From: Thermoplasmata archaeon
GTDB lineage: Archaea; Thermoplasmatota; Thermoplasmata; Sysuiplasmatales; Sysuiplasmataceae
NCBI GenBank assembly: GCA_021806165.1
Contig: JAJZXY010000011.1
Span: 1 to 64,000, forward strand
Reading direction: 5' to 3'
Length of the DNA stretch: 64,000 bases
In this document: piece after piece, positions 36,714-44,956 of the stretch
How the letters are laid out: every line of letters starts with the position of its first letter
Numbering within the stretch: position 1 is the stretch's first letter
Translations under genes and position numbers: made by a program
The notes under the pieces: generated by a model
Told to the model about the DNA's origin: nothing
Seen by the model: only the letters and a program-made list of their open reading frames with translations
Databases searched by the model: none

Positions 36714-37944
36714 ACGATGGGCGCGCACCCCTGTCGTGCATTATTTCGGTTCTGCCTGCCGGAACTGAGCCTGCAAGCTTCGAGGCATCGACTTTGAGGA
36801 CCGGGGGCCGTCGCCCCCCTTCCTCCACCATCGCTTCACCTGCCCCGCCTTTCACCACTAGGTGCGGCAGTGACTGTGCGAACCTCACCCAGCCACTCTC
36901 CGAGAGCTGCAACGCCCTCAGGAACGAGTTTTCAATCCTGGAACCGCAGCGCTGGCAGACTGCGTTCGACTGGCCGCCGTCCCTTTGTCTTGGGAGTCTC
37001 TCCCCGCATGCGGGACATGCGATATCCCTGTCCAGCTGAGAACGCCTGAGGCGGAGAACGACGATTCCGTTCCACCTTGCCTTATACTCTATCTGCCTCC
37101 TCACTTCACCGAACTGCCACGCATTGGTCCACTTGTTCATGTAACCGGAGCGCTTTGCGCCGCTCCCCTGCGATTCGGCAAAAACAATGACCTGTCCTTC
37201 CCTTTTCGCATTTTCAATGACATTCCTGCTCACGGAGTGCAGGAGGGTTGCCGTCCTGTTTACCCTCCTGCGCGTATACTTTTCCGTGATCTTCCTCCTT
37301 ATCCTCTCATCCCTTCGCCTGAATGATGATATGATCTCCGAACTAGTCTTTCTGATTCGCAGAGCCTTGCTCAGGTCGTAATGCACCATCCCCTGCTTCG
37401 CCGCAACGAGAAGCCCCTTTGGGTTGCCGTCGACCCCTGCCGCGCCCCTGAAGGGTGCAGCGTCAACAACGTTCTTGGTGATGCAGAGTGAGAGAGAGTC
37501 TCCTGAAAGGCTGAACGAATTGACCTTTACGCCCTCCTTCCATATCTGCTCCAGCGTGTGCCTGTTCAGCTCAATCTCCTCATACACCCTGTTGTCGATG
37601 GGGATGCGCAGCTTCCCGTCATCCGTGATGAGGAAACCGTAGCATGAAACAAGGTTGGGTGATGCCATGTACGGATTCTTCGTCGGCACTCCGCGGCTTA
37701 TGGACTTCTTCCTTGATGCAAGAATTCCGGCGGCCTTTGATATGGCGCAGAGGCGGTAGTATGAAGGGACCTGGTATTTCCTGAGCTCCCCGTAGGTTAG
37801 TTTGGACAGTCTCCTGAGGGTGGAGCAGTCATTCAGAATGCCTGCCTGTATGCAGTCGTTCACCATGGAATTGAAGTCCACCATCAGCGCCCTTATCCTC
37901 CGTGAGGGGGCGTAACGCTGTCTGACGCATTTTCTGGCTAGCAT
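36712..37944 (-). CDS. TnpB-like (IS200/IS605 OrfB) protein, possibly RuvC-degenerate
   Basis: 410 aa; 'AAGVDGNPKGLLVA' (RuvC I-like), 'VIVFAESQGSGAKRSG' (RuvC II-like), 'CPACGERLPRQRDGGQSNAVCQRCGSR' zinc finger; the expected D-x-N-A motif after the finger is not evident. Confidence 0.72.
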   Translation of the reverse strand: MLARKCVRQRYAPSRRIRALMVDFNSMVNDCIQAGILNDCSTLRRLSKLTYGELRKYQVPSYYRLCAISKAAGILASRKKSISRGVPTKNPYMASPNLVSCYGFLITDDGKLRIPIDNRVYEEIELNRHTLEQIWKEGVKVNSFSLSGDSLSLCITKNVVDAAPFRGAAGVDGNPKGLLVAAKQGMVHYDLSKALRIRKTSSEIISSFRRRDERIRRKITEKYTRRRVNRTATLLHSVSRNVIENAKREGQVIVFAESQGSGAKRSGYMNKWTNAWQFGEVRRQIEYKARWNGIVVLRLRRSQLDRDIACPACGERLPRQRDGGQSNAVCQRCGSRIENSFLRALQLSESGWVRFAQSLPHLVVKGGAGEAMVEEGGRRPPVLKVDASKLAGSVPAGRTEIMHDRGARPS

Positions 37945-38052
37945 CCGCGTTCCGTGACTCGTATGGTCTGCGCCGTTATTAATTCATCCCCGTCCCCGGG
38001 TGTCAAAATCTATAATACGGGCAGGCTTTTCACGGGAATATCCGGTGCTTGA

Positions 38053-38796
38053 ATGAGGATTGCGCTAATATCAGACATCCATGGCAACTTTGTCTCCCTT
38101 GAGGCGGTGCTCCGTGACATCGGCGGGAAGCGGGTAGACAGCATCATCTGCCTCGGCGATGTCATTGCAACAGGGCCCAGGCCAGTCGAGTGCCTCGAAC
38201 GGGTGAGGGATCTCAAGTGCCCTGTCATCATGGGCAACACCGACGAGCGGTTCCTGACAGGCGGGAAGGCGAGGGGGAAGGCGGGCGGGAAGGAGGTGCA
38301 CATGCTCGAGGACATGGACAGGTGGACCGCATCGCAGCTGTCTGGCGAGCACCTTTCATTCATTCGCACCTTCGAGGCCACATGTGATATAGAAATCAGC
38401 CCGGGAGTGGGTATGCTCTGCTACCACGGCTCTCCCAGGTCAAACACGGAGATGGTCAGCTCATCTGCAGATGACTCCAAGCTGCGCACCATATTTGCAG
38501 ACCATGGCGGCAGGCGCCTCTATGCTGGGGGGCACACCCATGCACAGTTGTTCAGGAAATTCGGCACATCCACCATTTTCAACCCAGGAAGCGTCGGCCT
38601 GCCGTTCGAGAATCTGCCTGACGGAACAGCTGTCAACGTTCCCAGGGGGGAATATGCAGTGCTCGAGTCGGAAGGTCCGCACCTTTCCATTGAGTTCTGC
38701 CATGTCCCCGTGGATGTGCGCAGGGTGGTGGAGGATGCGCTGTCAAGCGGCCTGCCCCATGCAGAGGTGTGGGCAGGGGACTGGCAGACAGGCTGA
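38053..38796 (+). CDS. Metallophosphoesterase (YfcE/MJ0936-like)
   Basis: 247 aa; MRIALISDIHGNFVSLEAVL, CLGDVIATGP, MGNTDE, YAGGHTHAQL, NPGSVGLP. Confidence 0.9.
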   Translation: MRIALISDIHGNFVSLEAVLRDIGGKRVDSIICLGDVIATGPRPVECLERVRDLKCPVIMGNTDERFLTGGKARGKAGGKEVHMLEDMDRWTASQLSGEHLSFIRTFEATCDIEISPGVGMLCYHGSPRSNTEMVSSSADDSKLRTIFADHGGRRLYAGGHTHAQLFRKFGTSTIFNPGSVGLPFENLPDGTAVNVPRGEYAVLESEGPHLSIEFCHVPVDVRRVVEDALSSGLPHAEVWAGDWQTG

Positions 38797-38840
38797 GCAG
38801 GCGCACAAAAAATTATAACCGCATATTGCATAAACCTGAA

Positions 38841-38856
38841 TTTGGAAATAATAATG
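38841..38856 (+). repeat. 16-bp direct repeat copy 2 (TTTGGAAATAATAATG)
   Basis: Identical to 36651-36666; overlaps the start of the Apr membrane-subunit gene. Confidence 0.6.
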
Positions 38857-39606
38857 TGGTCAGTTAATCCGTTCACGAACCTGACTGTATTTCTCTCGCC
38901 GCTCGTGATGCAGATTTACATAGTCCTGATGATCCTTGCAGTGGCTATCGGGACAATCTATGACCTGCTGCATGGCAGCAAGACCAAGTTCTTCACGAGA
39001 CAACGCAGGAAATCCAGGGCTTATGCAAAACGCGAAATCAGCGGCGGGGAGGCTGCTGGGATTGCGGCAAAGACGCTGGTGACCAATGTTGCCACATCCG
39101 GGGAGTTCCACAGCAGGGAGAGACGCATTTCCCATCTGCTGATGCTCTACGGCTTCGTCATATACCTGCTGACGACCATAGCCATGATATTCCTCTATGT
39201 CAGGGGGAGCACACCTCTCGCCGTGCCTGTCCTCTGGAACTTGGGTGCGCTCATGCTCCTTGCGGGAGGCTACTGGTTCTTCTTCTTCCTGAGGGTCAAT
39301 GTTTCGCACGACGGGCATTCGAGGTTCAGTCTCGTAAGGGCGGACCTTTTTGTCTTCTCCCTCCTGGCGAGCGTCACATTTGCACTGATTATGGAGGCTG
39401 TGGAGACCGCCCAGAGCACCGCCGCCACGGCTGTCCTCTTCTCCTTCTACATATTCTTCACAACCATCCTGTTCGTTTCGGTCCCGTGGTCCAAGTTCTC
39501 CCACATGTTTTACAAACCGGGTGTCGCGATACAGAAGAAGATTGAGGAGGCAAGCGGCTCATCAGACCTCCCGTCTCCTGCAGACGGCCCCCATGGCGGT
39601 GCGTGA
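38842..39606 (+). CDS. Polytopic membrane protein, HdrE/NarI/DsrM-like; candidate membrane anchor for AprBA
   Basis: 254 aa, ~5 TM; 'PWSKFSHMFYKPG' motif typical of the b-type-cytochrome gamma-subunit family; overlaps aprB by 4 nt. Confidence 0.7.
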   Translation: MEIIMWSVNPFTNLTVFLSPLVMQIYIVLMILAVAIGTIYDLLHGSKTKFFTRQRRKSRAYAKREISGGEAAGIAAKTLVTNVATSGEFHSRERRISHLLMLYGFVIYLLTTIAMIFLYVRGSTPLAVPVLWNLGALMLLAGGYWFFFFLRVNVSHDGHSRFSLVRADLFVFSLLASVTFALIMEAVETAQSTAATAVLFSFYIFFTTILFVSVPWSKFSHMFYKPGVAIQKKIEEASGSSDLPSPADGPHGGA

Positions 39607-40061
39607 TAAAGATGCCTACATTCGTCTACATGACAAAATGCGATGGCTGCGGCAAGTGCGTCGACATATGCCCCTCAGACATAATGCACATAGACCCCGT
39701 ATACAGGAGGGCGCTGAATATAGAGCCCAACTTCTGCTGGGAGTGCTATTCGTGCGTCAAGGAATGCCCGCAGAATGCCATTGATGTGCGCGGATATGCC
39801 GATTTTGCTCCACTGGGGCACAGCGTAAGGGTGCTCAGGGAGCCTGAGAAGGGGATGATCTCCTGGAAGATAAGATACAGGGACGGCAGACTGAAGGAGT
39901 TCAGATTCCCCATCAGGACAACAAGCTGGGGAAGCATCAAGCCGCCCTCACAGTATGAGCTGCCCGACACGGACAGCATTTCATCACAGCTGCTTGCGCA
40001 TGAACCGGATGCACTCAAGATTGACAAGCTGCCCGACCTTCCCAAAAGGAAGAAGGCCTGA
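39603..40061 (+). CDS. aprB: Adenylylsulfate (APS) reductase beta subunit
   Basis: 152 aa; MPTFVYMTKCDGCGKCVDICPSDIMHIDP…NFCWECYSCVKECPQNAIDVRGYADFAPLG. Confidence 0.93.
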   Translation: MIKMPTFVYMTKCDGCGKCVDICPSDIMHIDPVYRRALNIEPNFCWECYSCVKECPQNAIDVRGYADFAPLGHSVRVLREPEKGMISWKIRYRDGRLKEFRFPIRTTSWGSIKPPSQYELPDTDSISSQLLAHEPDALKIDKLPDLPKRKKA

Positions 40062-40073
40062 GGAGGTGTTGTT

Positions 40074-41909
40074 TTGCCAGGAAGAAAAACCAGGTTCATC
40101 GATTCAGACATACTCGTGATAGGAGGGGGCTTCGGCGGCTGCGGTGCCGCATACGAATCCAGGTACTGGGGACGGAACCTGAAGATTGTGGTGGTGGAGA
40201 AGGCAAACATAGAGCGCAGCGGGGCTGTCGCACACGGCCTTTCCGCCATAAACTGCTACATGGGAATGCAGTGGGGGGAGAACCAGCCCGAGGATTTCGT
40301 CCGGTACGCAAGGGGCGACCTGCTCGGCCTAGTGAGGGAAGACCTGCTGTTCGACATTGCAAGGCATGTCGACTCAACTGTCCACAAGTTCGAGGAATGG
40401 GGACTGCCCATCATGAAGGATCCCAAGACAGGTCACTACCAGAGGGAGGGGCGGTGGCAGATAATGATCCATGGCGAAAGCTACAAACCAATAGTTGCCG
40501 AGGCCGCAAGGAAGTCCGCCGACGAGGTGCTCAACAGGGTGATGGTCACACACCTGCTGATGGACAGGACAAAACCCAACAGGGTTGCAGGCGCCGTGGG
40601 CTTCGATGTCAGGGACGGGACATTCTATGTGTTCCGCTCGAAGGCCGTCATTGTAACTGCCGGCGGGGCATCACACATATTCAGGCCCAGGTCGATCGGC
40701 GAGGGTGCGGGAAGAACATGGTACTCGCCCTGGAGCACAGCCTCAGCCTACACGCTCCTCATACAGGCGGGAGCAAAGATGATACAGATGGAGAACAGGA
40801 TTGTTCTCACCAGGTTCAAGGACGGCTACGGCCCGGTGGGTGCCTGGTTCCTTCTGCTGAAGACATATGCCACCAACGCCTACGGGGAGAAGTACGAGGC
40901 GGCACGGTTTGACGAGATAAAGGGCCTTGTGGGCAAGTATGCCGAAACCAAGCCGATGCCCACCTGCCTCAGAAACCACTCCATGCTTCAGGAGATGAAG
41001 GCGGGCAAGGGCCCGATATACATGCATACTCAGGAGTCCCTGGACACGAAGGAGAAGGAGGAGATTGGCTGGGAGGATTTCCTGGACATGACAATAGACC
41101 AGGCAGTGGTCTGGGCATCCCAGAATATTGATCCGAAGGAAAAGCCATCCGAGCTGATAGCCTCGGAGCCGTATGTCATGGGCTCTCACGCCACATGCTC
41201 CGGAGCATGGGCAAGCGGCCCCGAGGATTTCGCACCATCGGATTACCAGTGGGGGTACAACAGGATGACCTCAGTTGAGGGTCTATTCGGAGCAGGCGAC
41301 ACGATAGGGGGTTCCGCGCACAAGTTCAGCTCAGGCTCATTCACCGAGGGGAGGATTGCAGGCAAGTCGGCCGTCCGCTATGTCACAGACCTTGCAGGGA
41401 ACAACCCACAGGCTGACGAGGGGCAGATTGAACAGTTCAAGGAGCTCATATTCCGCCCGCTCGAGAATTACGAGGTGGGAAGGAATGAGATTGTTGCGGG
41501 GAGCGTCGCGCCTGGATACATATACCCTATACACGGCCTGCAGAGGCTCGAGAAGATCATGGATGAGTATGCGGGAGGAGTCAGCACATTCTATGTAACC
41601 AATGAGCCGATGCTCAACCGCGGTCTGGAGCTCATAGGAATGCTCAAGGAGGATCTTGCGCACATAGGTGCAGAGGACCTTCACCAGCTGCAGCGGGCAT
41701 GGGAGCTTAACCACAGGGTGTGGACCGCGGAGGCTGTCATAAGGCACACGCTGTTCAGGCAGGAGACCAGGTGGCCCGGCTACTACTACCGCGGCGACCA
41801 CCCCAAGCTGGATGATGACAACTGGCATGTTTTTGCCTGCTCACAGTATGACCCGAAGAGCGGTGAGTGGACCATGTCCAAGATGCCCGTGCACCATATA
41901 ATCGACTGA
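40074..41909 (+). CDS. aprA: Adenylylsulfate (APS) reductase alpha subunit
   Basis: 611 aa; FIDSDILVIGGGFGGCGAAYESRYW, ERSGAVAHGLSAINCYMG, FRPRSIGEGAGRTWYSPWSTASAY. Confidence 0.95.
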   Translation: MPGRKTRFIDSDILVIGGGFGGCGAAYESRYWGRNLKIVVVEKANIERSGAVAHGLSAINCYMGMQWGENQPEDFVRYARGDLLGLVREDLLFDIARHVDSTVHKFEEWGLPIMKDPKTGHYQREGRWQIMIHGESYKPIVAEAARKSADEVLNRVMVTHLLMDRTKPNRVAGAVGFDVRDGTFYVFRSKAVIVTAGGASHIFRPRSIGEGAGRTWYSPWSTASAYTLLIQAGAKMIQMENRIVLTRFKDGYGPVGAWFLLLKTYATNAYGEKYEAARFDEIKGLVGKYAETKPMPTCLRNHSMLQEMKAGKGPIYMHTQESLDTKEKEEIGWEDFLDMTIDQAVVWASQNIDPKEKPSELIASEPYVMGSHATCSGAWASGPEDFAPSDYQWGYNRMTSVEGLFGAGDTIGGSAHKFSSGSFTEGRIAGKSAVRYVTDLAGNNPQADEGQIEQFKELIFRPLENYEVGRNEIVAGSVAPGYIYPIHGLQRLEKIMDEYAGGVSTFYVTNEPMLNRGLELIGMLKEDLAHIGAEDLHQLQRAWELNHRVWTAEAVIRHTLFRQETRWPGYYYRGDHPKLDDDNWHVFACSQYDPKSGEWTMSKMPVHHIID

Positions 41910-41918
41910 GGTCCCGCA

Positions 41919-43070
41919 ATGATTCCGGAGCCTTATGGGGGAAGACTGGTCAGCCTCCTACGTCCCGCCGGTGCAGGCGAAGACTTCTCGTCGATGCAGC
42001 GCATAGTGCTCAACGAGGAGGAGAGCTATGATGCCGAAAAGCTGGGGATAGGCGCCTACAGCCCGCTTGAAGGGTTCACATCGAGCGGCGAGTTCGAGAG
42101 TATAACGTCCAGGACCATGCTAGAAAACGGACTGCCGTGGAGCATGCCTGTCGTGCTTGCACCTTCAGGCAGTGAGAATGAATCGGCCGTCGGAAGCATC
42201 CGCGCCGGGGACGAAATACTTCTTGTGGATTTCACAGGCAAACCGCTCGCCACGATGAGCGTCTCTGAAAAGTATGCGCTCAGGAAGGATGTTTTTGCGC
42301 GCAGCGTCTATGGCACAACGGACAGCACCCACCCCAATGTTGAGGAGATAGGGCAGATGGGTCCCACGGCGCTGTCGGGCGGAATAAGACTGCTCAGGCG
42401 CCTGGAATCACCCTTCAGCCGTTACGAGCTGACGCCGGCAGAGAGCAGGGAGCAATTCAGCAGGAAGGGGTGGAAGAGCGTTGCCGCCTACCAGGCACGC
42501 AACCCTCCGCACCTCGCCCACGAGTACATACAGCGGATAACGCTTGAAAGGGATGATGTCGACGGCATCTTCATTCAGCCCGTGGTCGGCAAGCTAAAAC
42601 GTGGCGACTACAGGCCGGAAGTCATAATGGAGGCATACGACGTTTTTGTATCAAAATACTACAGGGAGGAATGCGCCCTTCTCGGCTCCCTCTCCATATC
42701 TATGCGCTACGCAGGTCCGAAGGCTGTGCTCTTCTACGCCATAGTGAGAAGGAACTATGGATGCTCTCACTACATTGTCGGGCGTGACCAGGCGGGGGTG
42801 GGGAGTTACTACGACCCATATGCGGGCCACAGGATATTCGACCAATTCGATGTGGGGGTCAGGCCAATACTCTACAAGGAGACATTCTACTGCTCCATAT
42901 GCAGGGGAATGACTTCCGTCAAGGTCTGCCCCCATCCCGAGTCTGCGAGGGTCAACACCAGCCAGACACGCATCCGCCGCATACTCTCCGAGGGGGGCGA
43001 GATTCCGCATGAAATCATCAGGCCCGAGGTTGCAGCCATCCTCTCCAGGGGAGACGTAACAATATCCTGA
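41919..43070 (+). CDS. sat: Sulfate adenylyltransferase (ATP sulfurylase)
   Basis: 383 aa; AAYQARNPPHLAHEYIQRITLE, HYIVGRDQAGVGSYYDPYAGHRIF. Confidence 0.94.
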   Translation: MIPEPYGGRLVSLLRPAGAGEDFSSMQRIVLNEEESYDAEKLGIGAYSPLEGFTSSGEFESITSRTMLENGLPWSMPVVLAPSGSENESAVGSIRAGDEILLVDFTGKPLATMSVSEKYALRKDVFARSVYGTTDSTHPNVEEIGQMGPTALSGGIRLLRRLESPFSRYELTPAESREQFSRKGWKSVAAYQARNPPHLAHEYIQRITLERDDVDGIFIQPVVGKLKRGDYRPEVIMEAYDVFVSKYYREECALLGSLSISMRYAGPKAVLFYAIVRRNYGCSHYIVGRDQAGVGSYYDPYAGHRIFDQFDVGVRPILYKETFYCSICRGMTSVKVCPHPESARVNTSQTRIRRILSEGGEIPHEIIRPEVAAILSRGDVTIS

Positions 43071-43095
43071 CAGGTTCATGCAGCATTCAGCAAGA

Positions 43096-43580
43096 TCATT
43101 GAGGGGAAGGCGGCCCTGAAAGCGTCTCAAGGCTTGTCTGCCACCCGGTGCAGGTCCTCACCAGGGTTGCCCATTCTGTTATACCATCATGCCTCAGCGT
43201 CAGCCTCGTCCCACCTTCGGCGCTGTGCAGCAGGCAGGTGACAATGGAACCGCCCGGGCCAGGTCCGCTCCTCCATGTGTGTATGAGTTTGCGCAGTGCA
43301 TCCACCTCCACGAACTCCCCCTCTGGAGTATAGGGGTGGCCCCTTCCCGTCCCCGCGGCATGCCACTTCCCGCCGGGCCGAACATCCGCATTCCACTCGG
43401 TTGTGCCGAATACTCCGGGATTCACCCACCATTTCCCGACCTCCTGCCCCGTGAGCGCCTGAAGATGCGCTCTGCCTCCGCTGGAATTTCCGCAGCTACG
43501 GGCATCCTTCCCTCTGTCAGGTCGTAAACAGCCCTGGCCCTTCTGTCCTCTATTGCATCATCCAGGCCGTTTCAGAGCAG
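43096..43580 (-). pseudogene. SRPBCC/AHSA1-like protein, frameshifted
   Basis: Two adjacent frames join as RAVYDLTEGRMPVAAEIPAEAERIF | QALTGQEVGKWWVNPGVFGTTEWNADVRPGGKWHA…; frameshift about 43455-43466; no good start codon upstream. Confidence 0.5.
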
Positions 43581-43687
43581 GCAGTGCATGTATGCATCTT
43601 CCGTTATTTTACTGAGCTAAGGAATCGGATCATACCGTTCAGTCGTCGGCGCAGAGTCTTGTAAAGTGCTCCACCATCAGGCTGCAG

Positions 43688-44110
43688 ATGCTTGAAAGTG
43701 ATGAGGTGATAGGCTGTCCCGCGATGGAGTCGCTTGGTCTCTTCGGGCAGAAGTGGGCTCTCCTCATCATCAGGGATCTTGCCCTCTACCCCGGAATTAC
43801 ATTCGGGCAGCTATCCAGCCGCAGCCAGGGGATTACGCAGCGAACCCTGTTCATACGCCTCGGAGAGCTGCGCAGCGAGGGGCCGGCTCTGAGAACCGCC
43901 GGCGGGTCGGACAGCCGGGTGCTCCGCTGCGATCTCACTGAAAAGGGGAAGGATGTCATCCCCATAATGATGGCAAAGGCGTCATACTGCTTCAGGCATC
44001 TTTCAGGCAGTATGTTCCAGGACGGAGAGCCGCGCATGCTTTCTGTGCTCTTCCCCGGCAGGGCAAGGGAGGTGCTGCGCCAGCTCGCCGATTTTGCCTC
44101 GTCCGGGTAG
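43688..44110 (+). CDS. HxlR-family wHTH transcriptional regulator
   Basis: 140 aa; GCPAMESLGLFGQKWALLIIRDLALYPGITFGQLSS, ITQRTLFIRLGEL. Confidence 0.85.
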   Translation: MLESDEVIGCPAMESLGLFGQKWALLIIRDLALYPGITFGQLSSRSQGITQRTLFIRLGELRSEGPALRTAGGSDSRVLRCDLTEKGKDVIPIMMAKASYCFRHLSGSMFQDGEPRMLSVLFPGRAREVLRQLADFASSG

Positions 44111-44148
44111 GGCCGGCGCACGGCTGCATCCATGCCCACACCCCGCTA

Positions 44149-44646
44149 TCAGAAGGTGACGTTCCTTGTCGCCCTCTTGTAGGCCCTCTTCACCATTTCA
44201 TCAAGCTCCTCCATCGTTTCGGCATATGCCTTCTCTTCCATCCCCTCCATTTTCGAAATGTCCGCGCCCATGAGTGAATATTCCGAGAGCGTGTATATCA
44301 CCGCCTCCGGCTTCCTGAAGAGGAGCATTCCCTTGATCCCCATGTTCATTGTAATTGTGAGCTGATTCTCGTCGCACATGCCGTCATAGAACTTTCTGCT
44401 CCTGAAACCCGAGGCGTCCACACCCTTCGATTCCAGGAACCTTGCCGCCCTTGCGCTTATCTCCAGCCCGTCCTCGGCCCAGATGCCTGCAGAAGTAGCT
44501 GTGACCTTGCCGCCGCCTTCAGCCCCGCTGGTGCTGTTCATCAGGACCGCAGCGGCGGCGCTGGCATCCCTGTTCTTCTCCCCGACGAAGAGGATGGAGT
44601 CGACCGGCTTGCCGAATATGAACCTGCGAAGTACATTTTCTGCCAG
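44149..44646 (-). CDS. LMW-phosphatase/ArsC-like fold protein lacking the catalytic P-loop; start uncertain
   Basis: VDSILFVGEKNRDASAAAAVLMN…TATSAGIWAEDGLEISARAARFLESKGVDASGFRSRKF; C-x5-R motif absent. Confidence 0.5.
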   Translation of the reverse strand: MAENVLRRFIFGKPVDSILFVGEKNRDASAAAAVLMNSTSGAEGGGKVTATSAGIWAEDGLEISARAARFLESKGVDASGFRSRKFYDGMCDENQLTITMNMGIKGMLLFRKPEAVIYTLSEYSLMGADISKMEGMEEKAYAETMEELDEMVKRAYKRATRNVTF

Positions 44647-44656
44647 GGAAGCACCC

Positions 44657-44938
44657 TCAGATCTCCACGTCCTTCCTCTCCAGTATATCCTCCTTCCTAA
44701 TCGGGAGTATATTCCTGTATGCGGGGAACATGTCGCGGCCGTATCTCTCCGCAACCTTGCCATTGTCTTCAATGACCGCCCTCTCACCCAGAAAGAGCGT
44801 CTCCTCATCCTCCCTGATAAGGAGTCCGGCTGCGCTGAATATCATCCTGTGGAACCTTGAATCGAGCCTCTTGCCCGGATCCTCGCTGAAGGGCATCGGG
44901 TCGGAGTACCTCACATAGACTATCTTCAGTGGTACCAC
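44657..44938 (-). CDS. Conserved-looking hypothetical protein (93 aa), upstream partner of LMW-phosphatase-like gene
   Basis: MVPLKIVYVRYSDPMPFSEDPGKRLDSRFHRMIFSAAGLLIREDEETLFLGERAVIEDNGK…; tight spacing. Confidence 0.5.
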   Translation of the reverse strand: MVPLKIVYVRYSDPMPFSEDPGKRLDSRFHRMIFSAAGLLIREDEETLFLGERAVIEDNGKVAERYGRDMFPAYRNILPIRKEDILERKDVEI

Positions 44939-44956
44939 GACCGACCCGGGGCCGCC

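Noticed and set aside
38236-38300. Short G/A-rich tandem repeat in the metallophosphoesterase gene
   Set aside because: Encodes a GKARGKAGGKE loop inside an intact CDS; local low complexity, not an independent element.
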